A stretch of 6,340 bases of DNA from Bifidobacterium breve (GTDB lineage: Bacteria; Actinomycetota; Actinomycetes; Mycobacteriales; Mycobacteriaceae). The notes below the pieces were generated by a model. It made no database searches, had not been told where the DNA came from, and worked only from the letters and a program-made list of their open reading frames with translations. The stretch covers positions 1-6,340 of the forward strand of contig CALQLM010000077.1 in NCBI GenBank assembly GCA_943331415.1, read 5' to 3'. Positions 1 through 6,100 of this stretch are shown piece by piece (the first letter of the stretch is position 1; each line of letters opens with the position of its first letter). A program made the translations under genes and the position numbers.

Positions 1-261
1 CTCGTACCAGGCATCGACATCGGCCATCGACCGGCGGCGCAGCAACGCTCCGATCCGCATCATCGACCAGCCGTAGGACCATTCCCGCTCCCACGGATGT
101 TTCTTACCCTCCAGGCGGTTGATCTCCTCGAGGCTGAAGAACCGCCAATTCACCTGCAGCCCGGTGCGATCCGCGACCTCACGGATCCATCGGGATGTCT
201 GGTAGGCGTACGGACACATGATGTCGAAGTGGAAGTCGACGGATTCGGGCCGAGTAATCAC
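1..261 (-). CDS. DsbA-family (FrnE/Rv2466c-like) thiol oxidoreductase, 3' end outside the window
   Basis: This reads as 87 codons from a GTG at 261-259 with no stop before the window edge, so only the N-terminal part is present. The start gives an opening strand typical of DsbA/2-hydroxychromene-2-carboxylate isomerase-like thioredoxin folds: [19 protein letters not shown] at residues 8-26, in the same place as DFWFDPLCPWCWITSRWI in the mycothiol-dependent enzyme Rv2466c (recalled). The active-site segment is C16-P-Y-A19, so the second cysteine of CxxC is alanine. That suggests a monothiol enzyme using mycothiol or a mixed disulfide rather than a dithiol oxidase. No signal peptide is visible, so it is likely cytosolic. 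It is divergent from the antiporter. There is no clear Shine-Dalgarno, but a TAGTGT box 7 bases before the GTG fits leaderless expression. The family call is fairly firm; the substrate is unknown. Confidence 0.85.
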   Translation of the reverse strand, partial: MITRPESVDFHFDIMCPYAYQTSRWIREVADRTGLQVNWRFFSLEEINRLEGKKHPWEREWSYGWSMMRIGALLRRRSMADVDAWYE

Positions 262-268
262 GCTATGA

Positions 269-274
269 ACACTA
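269..274 (-). promoter_or_regulatory. Candidate -10 box (TAGTGT) for a leaderless transcript of the DsbA-family gene
   Basis: On the minus strand TAGTGT matches the mycobacterial TANNNT -10 pattern and lies 7 bases before the GTG at 261. A transcript could therefore begin on or next to the start codon. No good -35 is visible, which is common for mycobacterial promoters. No ribosome-binding site is seen before this GTG. This rests on pattern only. Confidence 0.35.
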
Positions 275-407
275 GGCGGTCCTGGGCCACTGAGGTAGGC
301 AGATCCGACGAGGCATTACCTGCAGAGCCAGCCGGACTTTGCCCGAACTGCGCCTAGAGGTATGGCTCACGGTGGCACCATGGGGCGTCGACCGGGATCA
401 CGACAGC

Positions 408-414
408 GAGGGGG
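408..414 (+). promoter_or_regulatory. Ribosome-binding site of the antiporter
   Basis: The purine run GAGGGGG sits 6 bases before the ATG at 421. No other in-frame start codon exists between the upstream in-frame stop (355-357) and this ATG, so it fixes the N-terminus. Confidence 0.7.
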
Positions 415-420
415 CCGGGC

Positions 421-1644
421 ATGGCGTTCGTCTTGGCGTTCGGTGTTGTCCTGCTGATCAGTGTTTCGCTGTCCGGGATTGCCGCGCGCACCGTACTATC
501 CACCGCCCTGATGTTCCTGCTGGCGGGCGCGCTGCTCGGGCCCGGCGGGCTGGGCCTGGTTCAGAAGAGCTCCGAAGACGAGATCGTCGCGGTTCTCGCC
601 GATATCGCACTGTTCACCGTGTTGTTCACCGATGGCCAACGCGCGAGTGTACCGGCCCTGCGCGAGGGCTGGCGGTTGTCAGGCCGCGCGTTAGGACTCG
701 GTATGCCGCTGGCGATGATCGGGATCGCCGTTCCCGCGCACTATCTGGTCAATCTCGATTGGCCGACGGCCTTTCTGCTCGGTGCGATCCTCTCGCCCAC
801 CGACCCGGTGTTCGCCTCGGCGCTGGTGGGCCGGGCCGATGTGCCGTTGCGGCTGCGACGCCTTCTCAATGTGGAATCCGGACTCAATGACGGACTGGCG
901 CTGCCCTTCGTCCTGATTTTCCTGGCCATGGCCAAACACGAGAGTTCCCATGTCGGCACGGTGCTGCTGGAATTGGTGCTGGGTCTGGCTATCGGAATCG
1001 GTGTGGCGGCAGTGGTCGCACTGGCCTGGCGCACCAAGTTCCTCACCGCTGAGCCGCGATTGCAGCCCCTGGGTCCCGTCGCGATCGCGGTGGTGGTGTA
1101 CGCGATATGTCATCTCACCCATGCCAATCCCTACCTCGCCGCATTCGCGGCAGGCTCCGCGCTGGCCACTCTCGACCACGTTGCCGCTGAGAGTTTCGAG
1201 CCGTTCGGCGATCTGCTCTCCGAGCTGACAAAGTTCGCCGCGCTTCTGGTTTTCGGTGCCCTGATCACTCCGGAACGGTTGTCCCATCTGGGTTGGCAGG
1301 GCTGGCTGTTGGCGGTGCTGGCCATCGTGGTGGTCCGGCCGGCCTCGATGCTGCTGTCGCTGTTGCGTACCCCGATGCCCCGCTCCGAGCGACTGACCGC
1401 CGCGTGGTTCGGCCCCAAGGGCTTCGCATCAGTGGTCTACGGCCTGCTCGTCCTGCAGGCCGGGGTGCCGAATGGCGAGTTGCTCTTCGACCTGATCGCC
1501 GTGACGATCGCCATGTCCATCATCCTGCATTCCTCGACCGACGTGCCGGTGGCGCACATGTTGCGAATCGAGCCGCCCGACCATTTGCCGACGGGTCACG
1601 TCGATCCCCTCGAAGTACCTCCACCCGAACGCGCCACGCCCTGA
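421..1644 (+). CDS. CPA1/NhaP-type monovalent cation:proton antiporter, 407 aa
   Basis: This is an integral membrane exchanger that swaps Na+ or K+ for H+ to control cytoplasmic pH and sodium. Nearly the whole protein is hydrophobic, with about 11-13 predicted membrane helices from residue 2 to about 370. Family motifs are in order: SPTDPV at 125-130; ESGLNDG at 152-158, with the N156-D157 pair that marks electroneutral CPA1/NhaP transporters as opposed to the DD of electrogenic NhaA types; and WFGPKGFASVVYGLL at 329-343. The length fits a bare transporter core; the long cytoplasmic tail of larger NhaP/YjcE proteins is absent and only a short Pro/Glu-rich tail follows residue 383. The start is set by a GAGGGGG ribosome-binding site at 408-414 and by the absence of any upstream start after an in-frame TAG at 355. 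The family is secure; ion specificity cannot be read from the sequence. Confidence 0.93.
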   Translation: MAFVLAFGVVLLISVSLSGIAARTVLSTALMFLLAGALLGPGGLGLVQKSSEDEIVAVLADIALFTVLFTDGQRASVPALREGWRLSGRALGLGMPLAMIGIAVPAHYLVNLDWPTAFLLGAILSPTDPVFASALVGRADVPLRLRRLLNVESGLNDGLALPFVLIFLAMAKHESSHVGTVLLELVLGLAIGIGVAAVVALAWRTKFLTAEPRLQPLGPVAIAVVVYAICHLTHANPYLAAFAAGSALATLDHVAAESFEPFGDLLSELTKFAALLVFGALITPERLSHLGWQGWLLAVLAIVVVRPASMLLSLLRTPMPRSERLTAAWFGPKGFASVVYGLLVLQAGVPNGELLFDLIAVTIAMSIILHSSTDVPVAHMLRIEPPDHLPTGHVDPLEVPPPERATP

Positions 1645-1650
1645 AAACAT

Positions 1651-1670
1651 GCTGGAGAGAGCCTCGCAGC
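1651..1670 (+). terminator. Possible weak hairpin after the antiporter
   Basis: GCTGGAG can pair with CTC-G-CAGC (7 bp with one bulged base, 5-nt loop) beginning 7 bases after the antiporter stop. The following bases are GGGCATCTTT, so a real U-tract is lacking. It could reduce read-through into the regulator gene, whose GTG lies 47 bases further on, but it is a marginal structure. Confidence 0.22.
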
Positions 1671-1706
1671 GGGCATCTTTAGCTCAATCCGGGGACGTAT
1701 ATGCGA

Positions 1707-1712
1707 TATTTT
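1707..1712 (+). promoter_or_regulatory. Candidate -10 box (TATTTT) before the response regulator
   Basis: An AT-rich island (roughly 1698-1713) interrupts the GC-rich background just upstream of the regulator. TATTTT matches TANNNT. The distance to the GTG at 1717 is only 4 bases, slightly short for a leaderless start, and no clear -35 is seen 17 bases upstream. The regulator also lacks a proper Shine-Dalgarno, which supports leaderless or near-leaderless translation. Confidence 0.35.
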
Positions 1713-1716
1713 CAGG

Positions 1717-2370
1717 GTGCGTGAGACCTTCAACAACCACAAGGTGCGGGCGATCGTGGCCGACGATCACCCGCTGTTTCGGGATGGTCTGGTCCGGGCA
1801 CTGACCGGCAGCGGCCTCGTCGAGGTGGTGGCCGAGGCAGAAGACGGTCCCTCGGCGCTGGAGGCGATCAAGAAACATCAGCCCCAGGTGGCCCTGTTGG
1901 ACCATCAGATGCCCGGCATGGACGGCGCGCAGGTCGCTGCGGCGGTGCTGCGTGACGAACTCCCGACCCGAGTGCTGCTGGTATCAGCGAACGATGATGC
2001 CGCGATCGTCTACCACGCCCTCCAGCAGGGCGCGGCGGGATACCTGCCCAAGGAGTCCTCGCGCGCGGAAATCGTGCAGGCCGTGATCGACTGCGCCGAA
2101 GGCCGCGATGTGGTGGCGCCGCAGTTGGCCGCCGGGCTTGCCACCGAGATCCGCCGCCGAGCCGAGCCCAGCGGTCCGACACTGAGCGCCCGGGAGCGGG
2201 AGGTCCTTGCCATGATCGCCGAGGGCGGCAGCATCCCGATGATCGCAAAGGCGCTGTTCCTTGCACCCTCGACGGTCAAGACACATGTGCAGCGCCTTTA
2301 CGAGAAGCTCGGCGTCGGGGATCGGGCAGCCGCGGTTGCCGAGGCGATGCGCCGAGGACTTCTGGACTGA
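1717..2370 (+). CDS. narL: NarL/FixJ-family response regulator (mycobacterial NarL type), 217 aa
   Basis: This is a DNA-binding response regulator phosphorylated by the kinase encoded next to it. The receiver domain spans about residues 10-127: acidic pair D16-D17, phospho-acceptor D62 in LLDHQMPGMDG, S90 as the switch Ser/Thr, and K112 in GYLPKES. A linker follows, then a LuxR-type helix-turn-helix at about 153-215, with LSAREREVL at 156-164 and the recognition region APSTVKTHVQRLYEKLGV at 183-200. From memory it is very close to M. tuberculosis NarL (Rv0844c), sharing MPGMDGAQVAAAV, VYxALQQGAAG and APSTVKTHVQRLYEKLGV; hence the symbol. GTG 1717 is chosen because the remembered homologue has a similar 8-9 residue lead before the first strand. 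GTG 1744 would also give a complete receiver. All residues for phosphorylation are intact. Its targets are not visible here. Confidence 0.93.
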   Translation: MRETFNNHKVRAIVADDHPLFRDGLVRALTGSGLVEVVAEAEDGPSALEAIKKHQPQVALLDHQMPGMDGAQVAAAVLRDELPTRVLLVSANDDAAIVYHALQQGAAGYLPKESSRAEIVQAVIDCAEGRDVVAPQLAAGLATEIRRRAEPSGPTLSAREREVLAMIAEGGSIPMIAKALFLAPSTVKTHVQRLYEKLGVGDRAAAVAEAMRRGLLD

Positions 2371-2371
2371 C

Positions 2372-3568
2372 GTGAGGCGTGTCGTCGTCGGCGTTCTTGA
2401 TTTCCTGACTGCCGAGCCGCTGCGGATCCGGTCATTTCTGCGGCTCGCGCTCATCGCGCTCATCGCTCTGCTGGTGCACTTCACCCACGTCTCGCATTGG
2501 CTCGACACGGTCTTCGCGATCGTGCTCGTGGTCTATGCCGTCGCCTCGGTAGCCTGGCTGATCCTGATCCTCCGCGGGCCGATCCGCTGGTGGTATGTGT
2601 GGGCCTCAACAAGCGTCGACGTGGTGATGGTCATTCTCCTGTGCGTCGCATCAGGCCCGGCGACGAAATCGCTGCTGCCGATCTTCTTCCTGCTGCCGAT
2701 CTCAGTCGCATTTCTCGACAGCCCGCTGATCACCGCGGCGCTGGGCCTGAGCGCATCAGGGGGCTATCTGCTCGCCTGGATCGTCTATGCCAACCGCGAC
2801 GAGCAAATGGGGCACGTCCCGCATGTGGTTTACGTCCAGGTCGGCTGCCTTCTCTGGCTGACGGTAGCCATCACCGCATTGTCGTTCACCCTGGCGCGGC
2901 GCGCTGCTCGCGTTCAACTCCTCCTCGATGTTCGACGTCGGTTGGTTGCCGAATCCATGCGCGCCGAGGAGCGCCAGAACCGGGAACTCTCCGAGCAACT
3001 CCACGACGGACCGCTGCAGAATCTCCTCGCGGCGCGGCTGAATCTCGATGATCTGCGCGACAACCCGAACGCGGAGAGCTTCGACCGTCTTGATGCCGCA
3101 CTGCGCGAAACAGTCACCACCCTGCGGACCACCGTCGCCACCCTGCACCCGCAGGTCCTTGCCCAGGTCGGACTCACCGCGGCGGTGCAGGAACTCGTCG
3201 AGAAGTACCAGCGGCGCTGGAATATCGAGTTCGCCACCGAACTCGACGACGTCGGGCGGCCCCAAGCCCAGACTCTGCTCTATCGGGCCGCTCGGGAACT
3301 GCTTGCCAACGCGCACAAGCACTCTGGTGCCACCCATGTCACCGTGACGCTGCGCCGTGACGGCGATCTGACGACGCTGAGCGTCACGGACAACGGGATC
3401 GGCTTCGAAACGGCAATCCTCGCCGATCGCGTTGCGCACGGCCATATCGGTCTTGCATCGTTGATCAATGGGGTCGAGGCCGCGGGCGGATCGATATCGT
3501 TCCTACCCAACGAGGGCGGCGGAACCGTCGTCACCGTCGTCATGAGCGAAGAGATGGGACAACCATGA
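2372..3568 (+). CDS. narS: NarS-type membrane sensor histidine kinase (HisKA_3/HATPase), 398 aa
   Basis: This is the sensor partner of the preceding regulator. Six hydrophobic segments lie near residues 20-40, 43-67, 73-95, 101-121, 124-140 and 152-176 with only short loops, so there is no sizeable extracellular domain and no visible HAMP or GAF. A charged, probably coiled-coil stretch leads into the HisKA_3 domain with phospho-acceptor H211 in LHDGPLQNLL. The ATPase follows: N-box ELLANAHKHS (N313), G1 box DNGIGF at 340-345, G2 box GHIGLASL at 357-364. GTG 2372 is chosen because it lies one base after the regulator stop with GAGGA at 2354-2358 upstream. The open frame extends to an ATG at 2261, but that would overlap the regulator's HTH by 110 bases and add a non-family N-terminus. 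The kinase call is secure; the symbol narS rests on pairing with a NarL-like regulator and on remembered synteny. Confidence 0.9.
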   Translation: MRRVVVGVLDFLTAEPLRIRSFLRLALIALIALLVHFTHVSHWLDTVFAIVLVVYAVASVAWLILILRGPIRWWYVWASTSVDVVMVILLCVASGPATKSLLPIFFLLPISVAFLDSPLITAALGLSASGGYLLAWIVYANRDEQMGHVPHVVYVQVGCLLWLTVAITALSFTLARRAARVQLLLDVRRRLVAESMRAEERQNRELSEQLHDGPLQNLLAARLNLDDLRDNPNAESFDRLDAALRETVTTLRTTVATLHPQVLAQVGLTAAVQELVEKYQRRWNIEFATELDDVGRPQAQTLLYRAARELLANAHKHSGATHVTVTLRRDGDLTTLSVTDNGIGFETAILADRVAHGHIGLASLINGVEAAGGSISFLPNEGGGTVVTVVMSEEMGQP

Positions 3569-4455
3569 TCCGCAAGACCAGGCGGTTCGGTGTGCCGAAG
3601 GCCGTCGGCGTGGTGCTGTGGATGATGCGCTATGACCTGCTGGCGGTGATGATCGTCGCTGCTGTCATGGCCGCGCTCTCCGACAAAGTTCAGTTCCAGG
3701 GCGCTGCCGCGATCGTTCCATTACTCGGCGTCGTGGTGTCGGTGTTCATCGGCTTCCGCAACAGCAATGCCTACAGTCGCTGGTGGGAGGCCAGAACTCT
3801 GTGGGGCACTATGGTCGGAAAGTGTCGCGCAATCAGCAACGCCTTGATCGCCGTCGACGACTGCAGCGACGAAATGGCCATAGTGGTCGACCGGATGCGC
3901 AGGCGCCAGGTACGCCATGCCTGGCAGTTGACCGCCGAACTTCGGAGAGTGGCCGCCCTGCCCGAGGTCGCCGCACTGACTCCAGAGGATCCACCCGACG
4001 CGAGCGCAGGCACCCTGCTGGGTCTGCAAGCTGCCGACGTGCGCGATCTGGTCCGCGCCGACAGGATCGACCGCCAGGGCCGGGTCATACTGACCAATCT
4101 CAACACCGCGCAGGCGATGGCCGCAGGCGGGCTGGAACGGATTCGCAACCAACCGATCCCGCTTCCCTACGCCATCTTCGTTCGGACCATGGCCTGGTTC
4201 TTCGGGATCCTCGTCTGCACCCGGTTGGACAACGCCGGCCACGACACCGCCCTCGGCATCACCGTGGGCATCCTCATCATGGCGCTGTTCATCGTGGCCG
4301 AGCGACTCGGCCACTTCATCGAGGAACCGATGAGCAACACCGCGTTCGATTTGCCGATGTATCGGTTTTGCGCCGGGATCACCGCTGATCTCCTCGGCCC
4401 CGGCCACCCACTGGCTCACCCACGAGACCGCGATGACGCAGTCATCTGGATGTGA
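3565..4455 (+). CDS. Bestrophin-like (UPF0187) ion channel, 296 aa
   Basis: This is a membrane protein of the bestrophin/UPF0187 family. Known members form pentameric channels: anion-selective in animals, while the Klebsiella homologue prefers Na+. Family signatures are FRNSNAYSRWWEARTLWG at 64-81, the polar helix start RIRNQPIPLPYAIFVR at 192-207, and FIEEPMSNTAFDLPM at 251-265 (the conserved acidic/Asn region before a DLP motif). Hydrophobic segments are near 13-38, 48-63, 203-218 and 228-246, as expected. The charged middle (100-185) is the cytoplasmic helical part. The ATG overlaps the kinase stop as ATGA (3565-3568), with a GGGA ribosome-binding site at 3555-3558, so translation is probably coupled. 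It is full length and intact. Ion selectivity and gating cannot be deduced. Its place as the third gene of a two-component operon suggests a link to what the kinase senses, which is inference. Confidence 0.92.
   Translation: MIRKTRRFGVPKAVGVVLWMMRYDLLAVMIVAAVMAALSDKVQFQGAAAIVPLLGVVVSVFIGFRNSNAYSRWWEARTLWGTMVGKCRAISNALIAVDDCSDEMAIVVDRMRRRQVRHAWQLTAELRRVAALPEVAALTPEDPPDASAGTLLGLQAADVRDLVRADRIDRQGRVILTNLNTAQAMAAGGLERIRNQPIPLPYAIFVRTMAWFFGILVCTRLDNAGHDTALGITVGILIMALFIVAERLGHFIEEPMSNTAFDLPMYRFCAGITADLLGPGHPLAHPRDRDDAVIWM
4439..4451 (+). repeat. 13-bp direct repeat, copy 1 (left of the palindrome)
   Basis: CAGTCATCTGGAT, at the very end of the bestrophin frame, matches 12 of 13 bases of the copy at 4479-4491. 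It ends 5 bases before the palindrome. Its last eight bases, ATCTGGAT, are nearly self-complementary. Confidence 0.7.
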
Positions 4456-4456
4456 G

Positions 4457-4474
4457 TTCCCCCGATCGGGGGAA
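4457..4474. repeat. 18-bp perfect palindrome just after the channel stop: terminator hairpin or operator
   Basis: TTCCCCCGATCGGGGGAA is identical to its own reverse complement and starts 1 base after the bestrophin TGA. As RNA it folds into a 7-bp stem with a GATC loop, extendable by GAG (4454-4456) pairing with CTC (4476-4478) across one bulged T, which would put the stop codon in the stem. No U-tract follows, but mycobacterial terminators often lack one. As DNA it could bind a dimeric regulator of the oxidase gene that begins 93 bases later. Both readings are open; the repeat itself is certain. Confidence 0.8.
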
Positions 4475-4478
4475 TCTC

Positions 4479-4491
4479 CAGTCATCCGGAT
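4479..4491 (+). repeat. 13-bp direct repeat, copy 2 (right of the palindrome)
   Basis: CAGTCATCCGGAT starts 4 bases after the palindrome, 40 bases in phase from copy 1. Its end, ATCCGGAT, is a perfect 8-bp palindrome. With copy 1 and the central palindrome it gives a nearly symmetric array in the oxidase upstream region. Confidence 0.7.
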
Positions 4492-4514
4492 AGCGGTCCA
4501 ATCGGCGGACGCGT

Positions 4515-4543
4515 GCGACACACCCTTGGTATGAAACTGTAAG
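4515..4543 (+). promoter_or_regulatory. Weak candidate promoter for the multicopper oxidase
   Basis: GCGACA (4515-4520) and TGTAAG (4538-4543) are spaced by 17 bases. Each matches four of six consensus positions (TTGACA/TATAAT), and a start near 4550 would leave a leader of about 18 bases carrying the ribosome-binding site. I could not recognise a RicR or CsoR copper operator here with confidence. It is a guess from spacing. Confidence 0.28.
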
Positions 4544-4555
4544 TCCCGAAATAGA

Positions 4556-4562
4556 AGAGAGG
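4556..4562 (+). promoter_or_regulatory. Ribosome-binding site of the multicopper oxidase
   Basis: AGAGAGG lies 5 bases before the ATG at 4568, the clearest Shine-Dalgarno in the window. It supports this start, which is also the one that gives a complete Tat signal. Confidence 0.75.
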
Positions 4563-4567
4563 CAACC

Positions 4568-6100
4568 ATGACCGAAGCCAGTTCGCAGCGCAGGGATCTG
4601 AGTCGGCGGATATTCCTCGCCAGCAGTCTGGCGGCCGGCGCCGGTGCGGCGCTGGCGGCATGCGGGAAGTCCGCCACACCCACCGCCACTCTGCAAACCC
4701 AACCGACATCGGTTCCCACCAGCTTGGACGCGGCCATCAAGGCCGCCGAAGCCGCGCGTCCGCACACCGGCCGCACCGTCAATATGACGCTGACCCCGCG
4801 GCCGGTCACGGTGGACCTCGGCGGCAAAGTGGTCAACACCCTCGGTTACGCCGACACCGTTCCCGGACCGCTGATCCGCGCCAATGTCGGCGACGAACTC
4901 GAGGTGGCCCTGACCAACAAACTGGACACAGAAACCTCCATGCACTGGCACGGCCTTGCCTTGCAGAACAACATGGATGGCGCCATGCCGGCCACTCCTA
5001 ACGTCCCGGCCGGTGGATCGTTCACCTACAAGTTCTCAGTTCCCGATCCGGGAACCTACTGGGCACACCCGCACACCGGTGTGGACTCCGACACCGGTCT
5101 GTATCTGCCGCTGATCATCGACGACCCCAAGGCTCCCGCAGACTACGACGCCGAATGGATCGTGATGCTCGATGACTGGACCGACGGCGTGGGTAAGTCA
5201 CCTCAGCAGATCCTCGACGATCTCAAGCAAAACGGCATGGGCACCATGGGTGGCGGCATGGGGGCTATGGGCGGTGACGGCGCGGGCGGCAGCAAGCTGC
5301 TCGGCGGCGACCCGGGCGACGTCACCTACCCCTACTACGTCATCAACGGCAGGATCCCAGAGGCACCAACAACTTTCACTGCCAAACCGGGGCAGCGGAT
5401 CCGTCTGCGCTTCATCAATGCCGGATCCGATACCGCGTTCCGGGTCGCACTGGCCGGCCACCGGATGACAGTCACCCATACCGACGGCTTCCCTGTGGTG
5501 CCGACCGAGGTCGATGCCCTATTGCTGGGCATGGGCGAACGCTATGACGCCATCGTCACCGCCGGCGACGGAATGTTCCCCATGGTCGCGCTGGCCGAGG
5601 GCAAGAACGCCTCGGCGCGAGCGCTGCTATCCACCGGAGCGGGTAGTCTGCCGCCGATCGCCTATCAGCCACCTGAACTCAATGGCGTAGTCGGCACGAT
5701 CGACATGTTCACCGCCACCCCGGAGGCCCAACTGAAGTTCACCAAGGCCGACACCGAGATGACGGCGGATCTGACCGCGGCCGCCACCGGTTACGAGTGG
5801 GGCATCAACGGGCCCTATCCGAACAACAAACCCTTCACTATCAAGCAGGGTCAGCAGGCCACGATGACGTTCACCAACAGCAGCAGGATGTGGCATCCGA
5901 TGCACCTGCACGGGCACACCTTCCAGGTGTTCAACCCAGACGGCAAACTGGGTGCGCGCAAGGACACCGTCATTGTGATTCCCAACCAGTCGCTGAAGGT
6001 CGCGATCGTCGCCGACAATCCCGGCTACTGGCCCCTGCACTGCCACAACACCTATCACGCCGAAGCCGGTATGGCGACGACGTTCGACTACATCATCTAG
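4568..6100 (+). CDS. mmcO: Tat-exported lipoprotein multicopper oxidase (MmcO type), 510 aa
   Basis: This is an envelope copper-resistance enzyme that oxidises Cu(I) to the less toxic Cu(II) and reduces O2 to water. The N-terminus has a twin-arginine motif (SRRIFL, 12-17), a hydrophobic run, and a lipobox L29-A-A-C32, so it should be exported folded and lipid-anchored. All copper ligands are present: HWHG 126-129 and HPH 167-169 for the trinuclear centre; H443 (type 1), H446 and H448 in HPMHLHGH; and H491-C492-H493 with H497 and axial M502 in HCHNTYHAEAGM. A Met/Gly-rich insertion at 222-241 (M224, M227, M231, M234) resembles the Cu(I)-binding loop of CueO. Three cupredoxin domains and the length fit the family. 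From memory it closely matches M. tuberculosis MmcO (Rv0846c), including ARPHxGRTV, GKSPQQ and ARALLSTGAGS. It is separated from the channel by a hairpin, so it is probably transcribed on its own and likely copper-induced. Confidence 0.95.
   Translation: MTEASSQRRDLSRRIFLASSLAAGAGAALAACGKSATPTATLQTQPTSVPTSLDAAIKAAEAARPHTGRTVNMTLTPRPVTVDLGGKVVNTLGYADTVPGPLIRANVGDELEVALTNKLDTETSMHWHGLALQNNMDGAMPATPNVPAGGSFTYKFSVPDPGTYWAHPHTGVDSDTGLYLPLIIDDPKAPADYDAEWIVMLDDWTDGVGKSPQQILDDLKQNGMGTMGGGMGAMGGDGAGGSKLLGGDPGDVTYPYYVINGRIPEAPTTFTAKPGQRIRLRFINAGSDTAFRVALAGHRMTVTHTDGFPVVPTEVDALLLGMGERYDAIVTAGDGMFPMVALAEGKNASARALLSTGAGSLPPIAYQPPELNGVVGTIDMFTATPEAQLKFTKADTEMTADLTAAATGYEWGINGPYPNNKPFTIKQGQQATMTFTNSSRMWHPMHLHGHTFQVFNPDGKLGARKDTVIVIPNQSLKVAIVADNPGYWPLHCHNTYHAEAGMATTFDYII

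Larger units (their letters stand above)
262..420. other. Divergent intergenic region between the DsbA-family gene and the antiporter gene
   Basis: This 159-bp stretch separates two divergently read genes and must hold both promoters. For the rightward gene, a CTTT (337-340) and an AGGTAT (358-363) spaced by 17 bases loosely resemble a mycobacterial SigF promoter (GTTT, 15-17 bases, GGGTAT), but neither half is a full match. A weak inverted repeat, AGGTA at 293-297 and TACCT at 317-321, lies in the middle. An in-frame TAG at 355-357 closes the antiporter frame upstream. I see no convincing small gene here. Confidence 0.5.

Noticed and set aside
293..321. Inverted repeat AGGTA...TACCT in the divergent region as an operator
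   Set aside because: Only 5 bp per arm match exactly and the spacing is long; this is expected by chance.
97..357. Open frame of 86 codons on the plus strand
   Set aside because: It lies mostly antisense to the DsbA-family gene, its product resembles nothing, and it runs across the divergent promoter region.
691..693. Rare TTA codon in the antiporter (also at 3721-3723 in the channel) as a bldA-type switch
   Set aside because: TTA control is a Streptomyces trait; the gene content here points to Mycobacteriales, where isolated TTA codons carry no known regulatory meaning.
2261..2371. Upstream extension of the kinase to an ATG at 2261
   Set aside because: It would overlap the regulator's DNA-binding domain by 110 bases and add a sequence unlike any kinase N-terminus. 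GTG 2372 sits one base after the regulator stop and begins just before the first membrane helix.
4519..4535. RicR- or CsoR-type copper operator upstream of the oxidase
   Set aside because: ACCCTTGGTAT is only loosely similar to a copper-repressor palindrome and is not symmetrical; I could not support it from the sequence.
3721..4839. Long minus-strand open frame (372 codons) across the channel and the start of the oxidase
   Set aside because: It is the mirror of well-supported plus-strand genes in GC-rich DNA, has no domain, and crosses a gene boundary.
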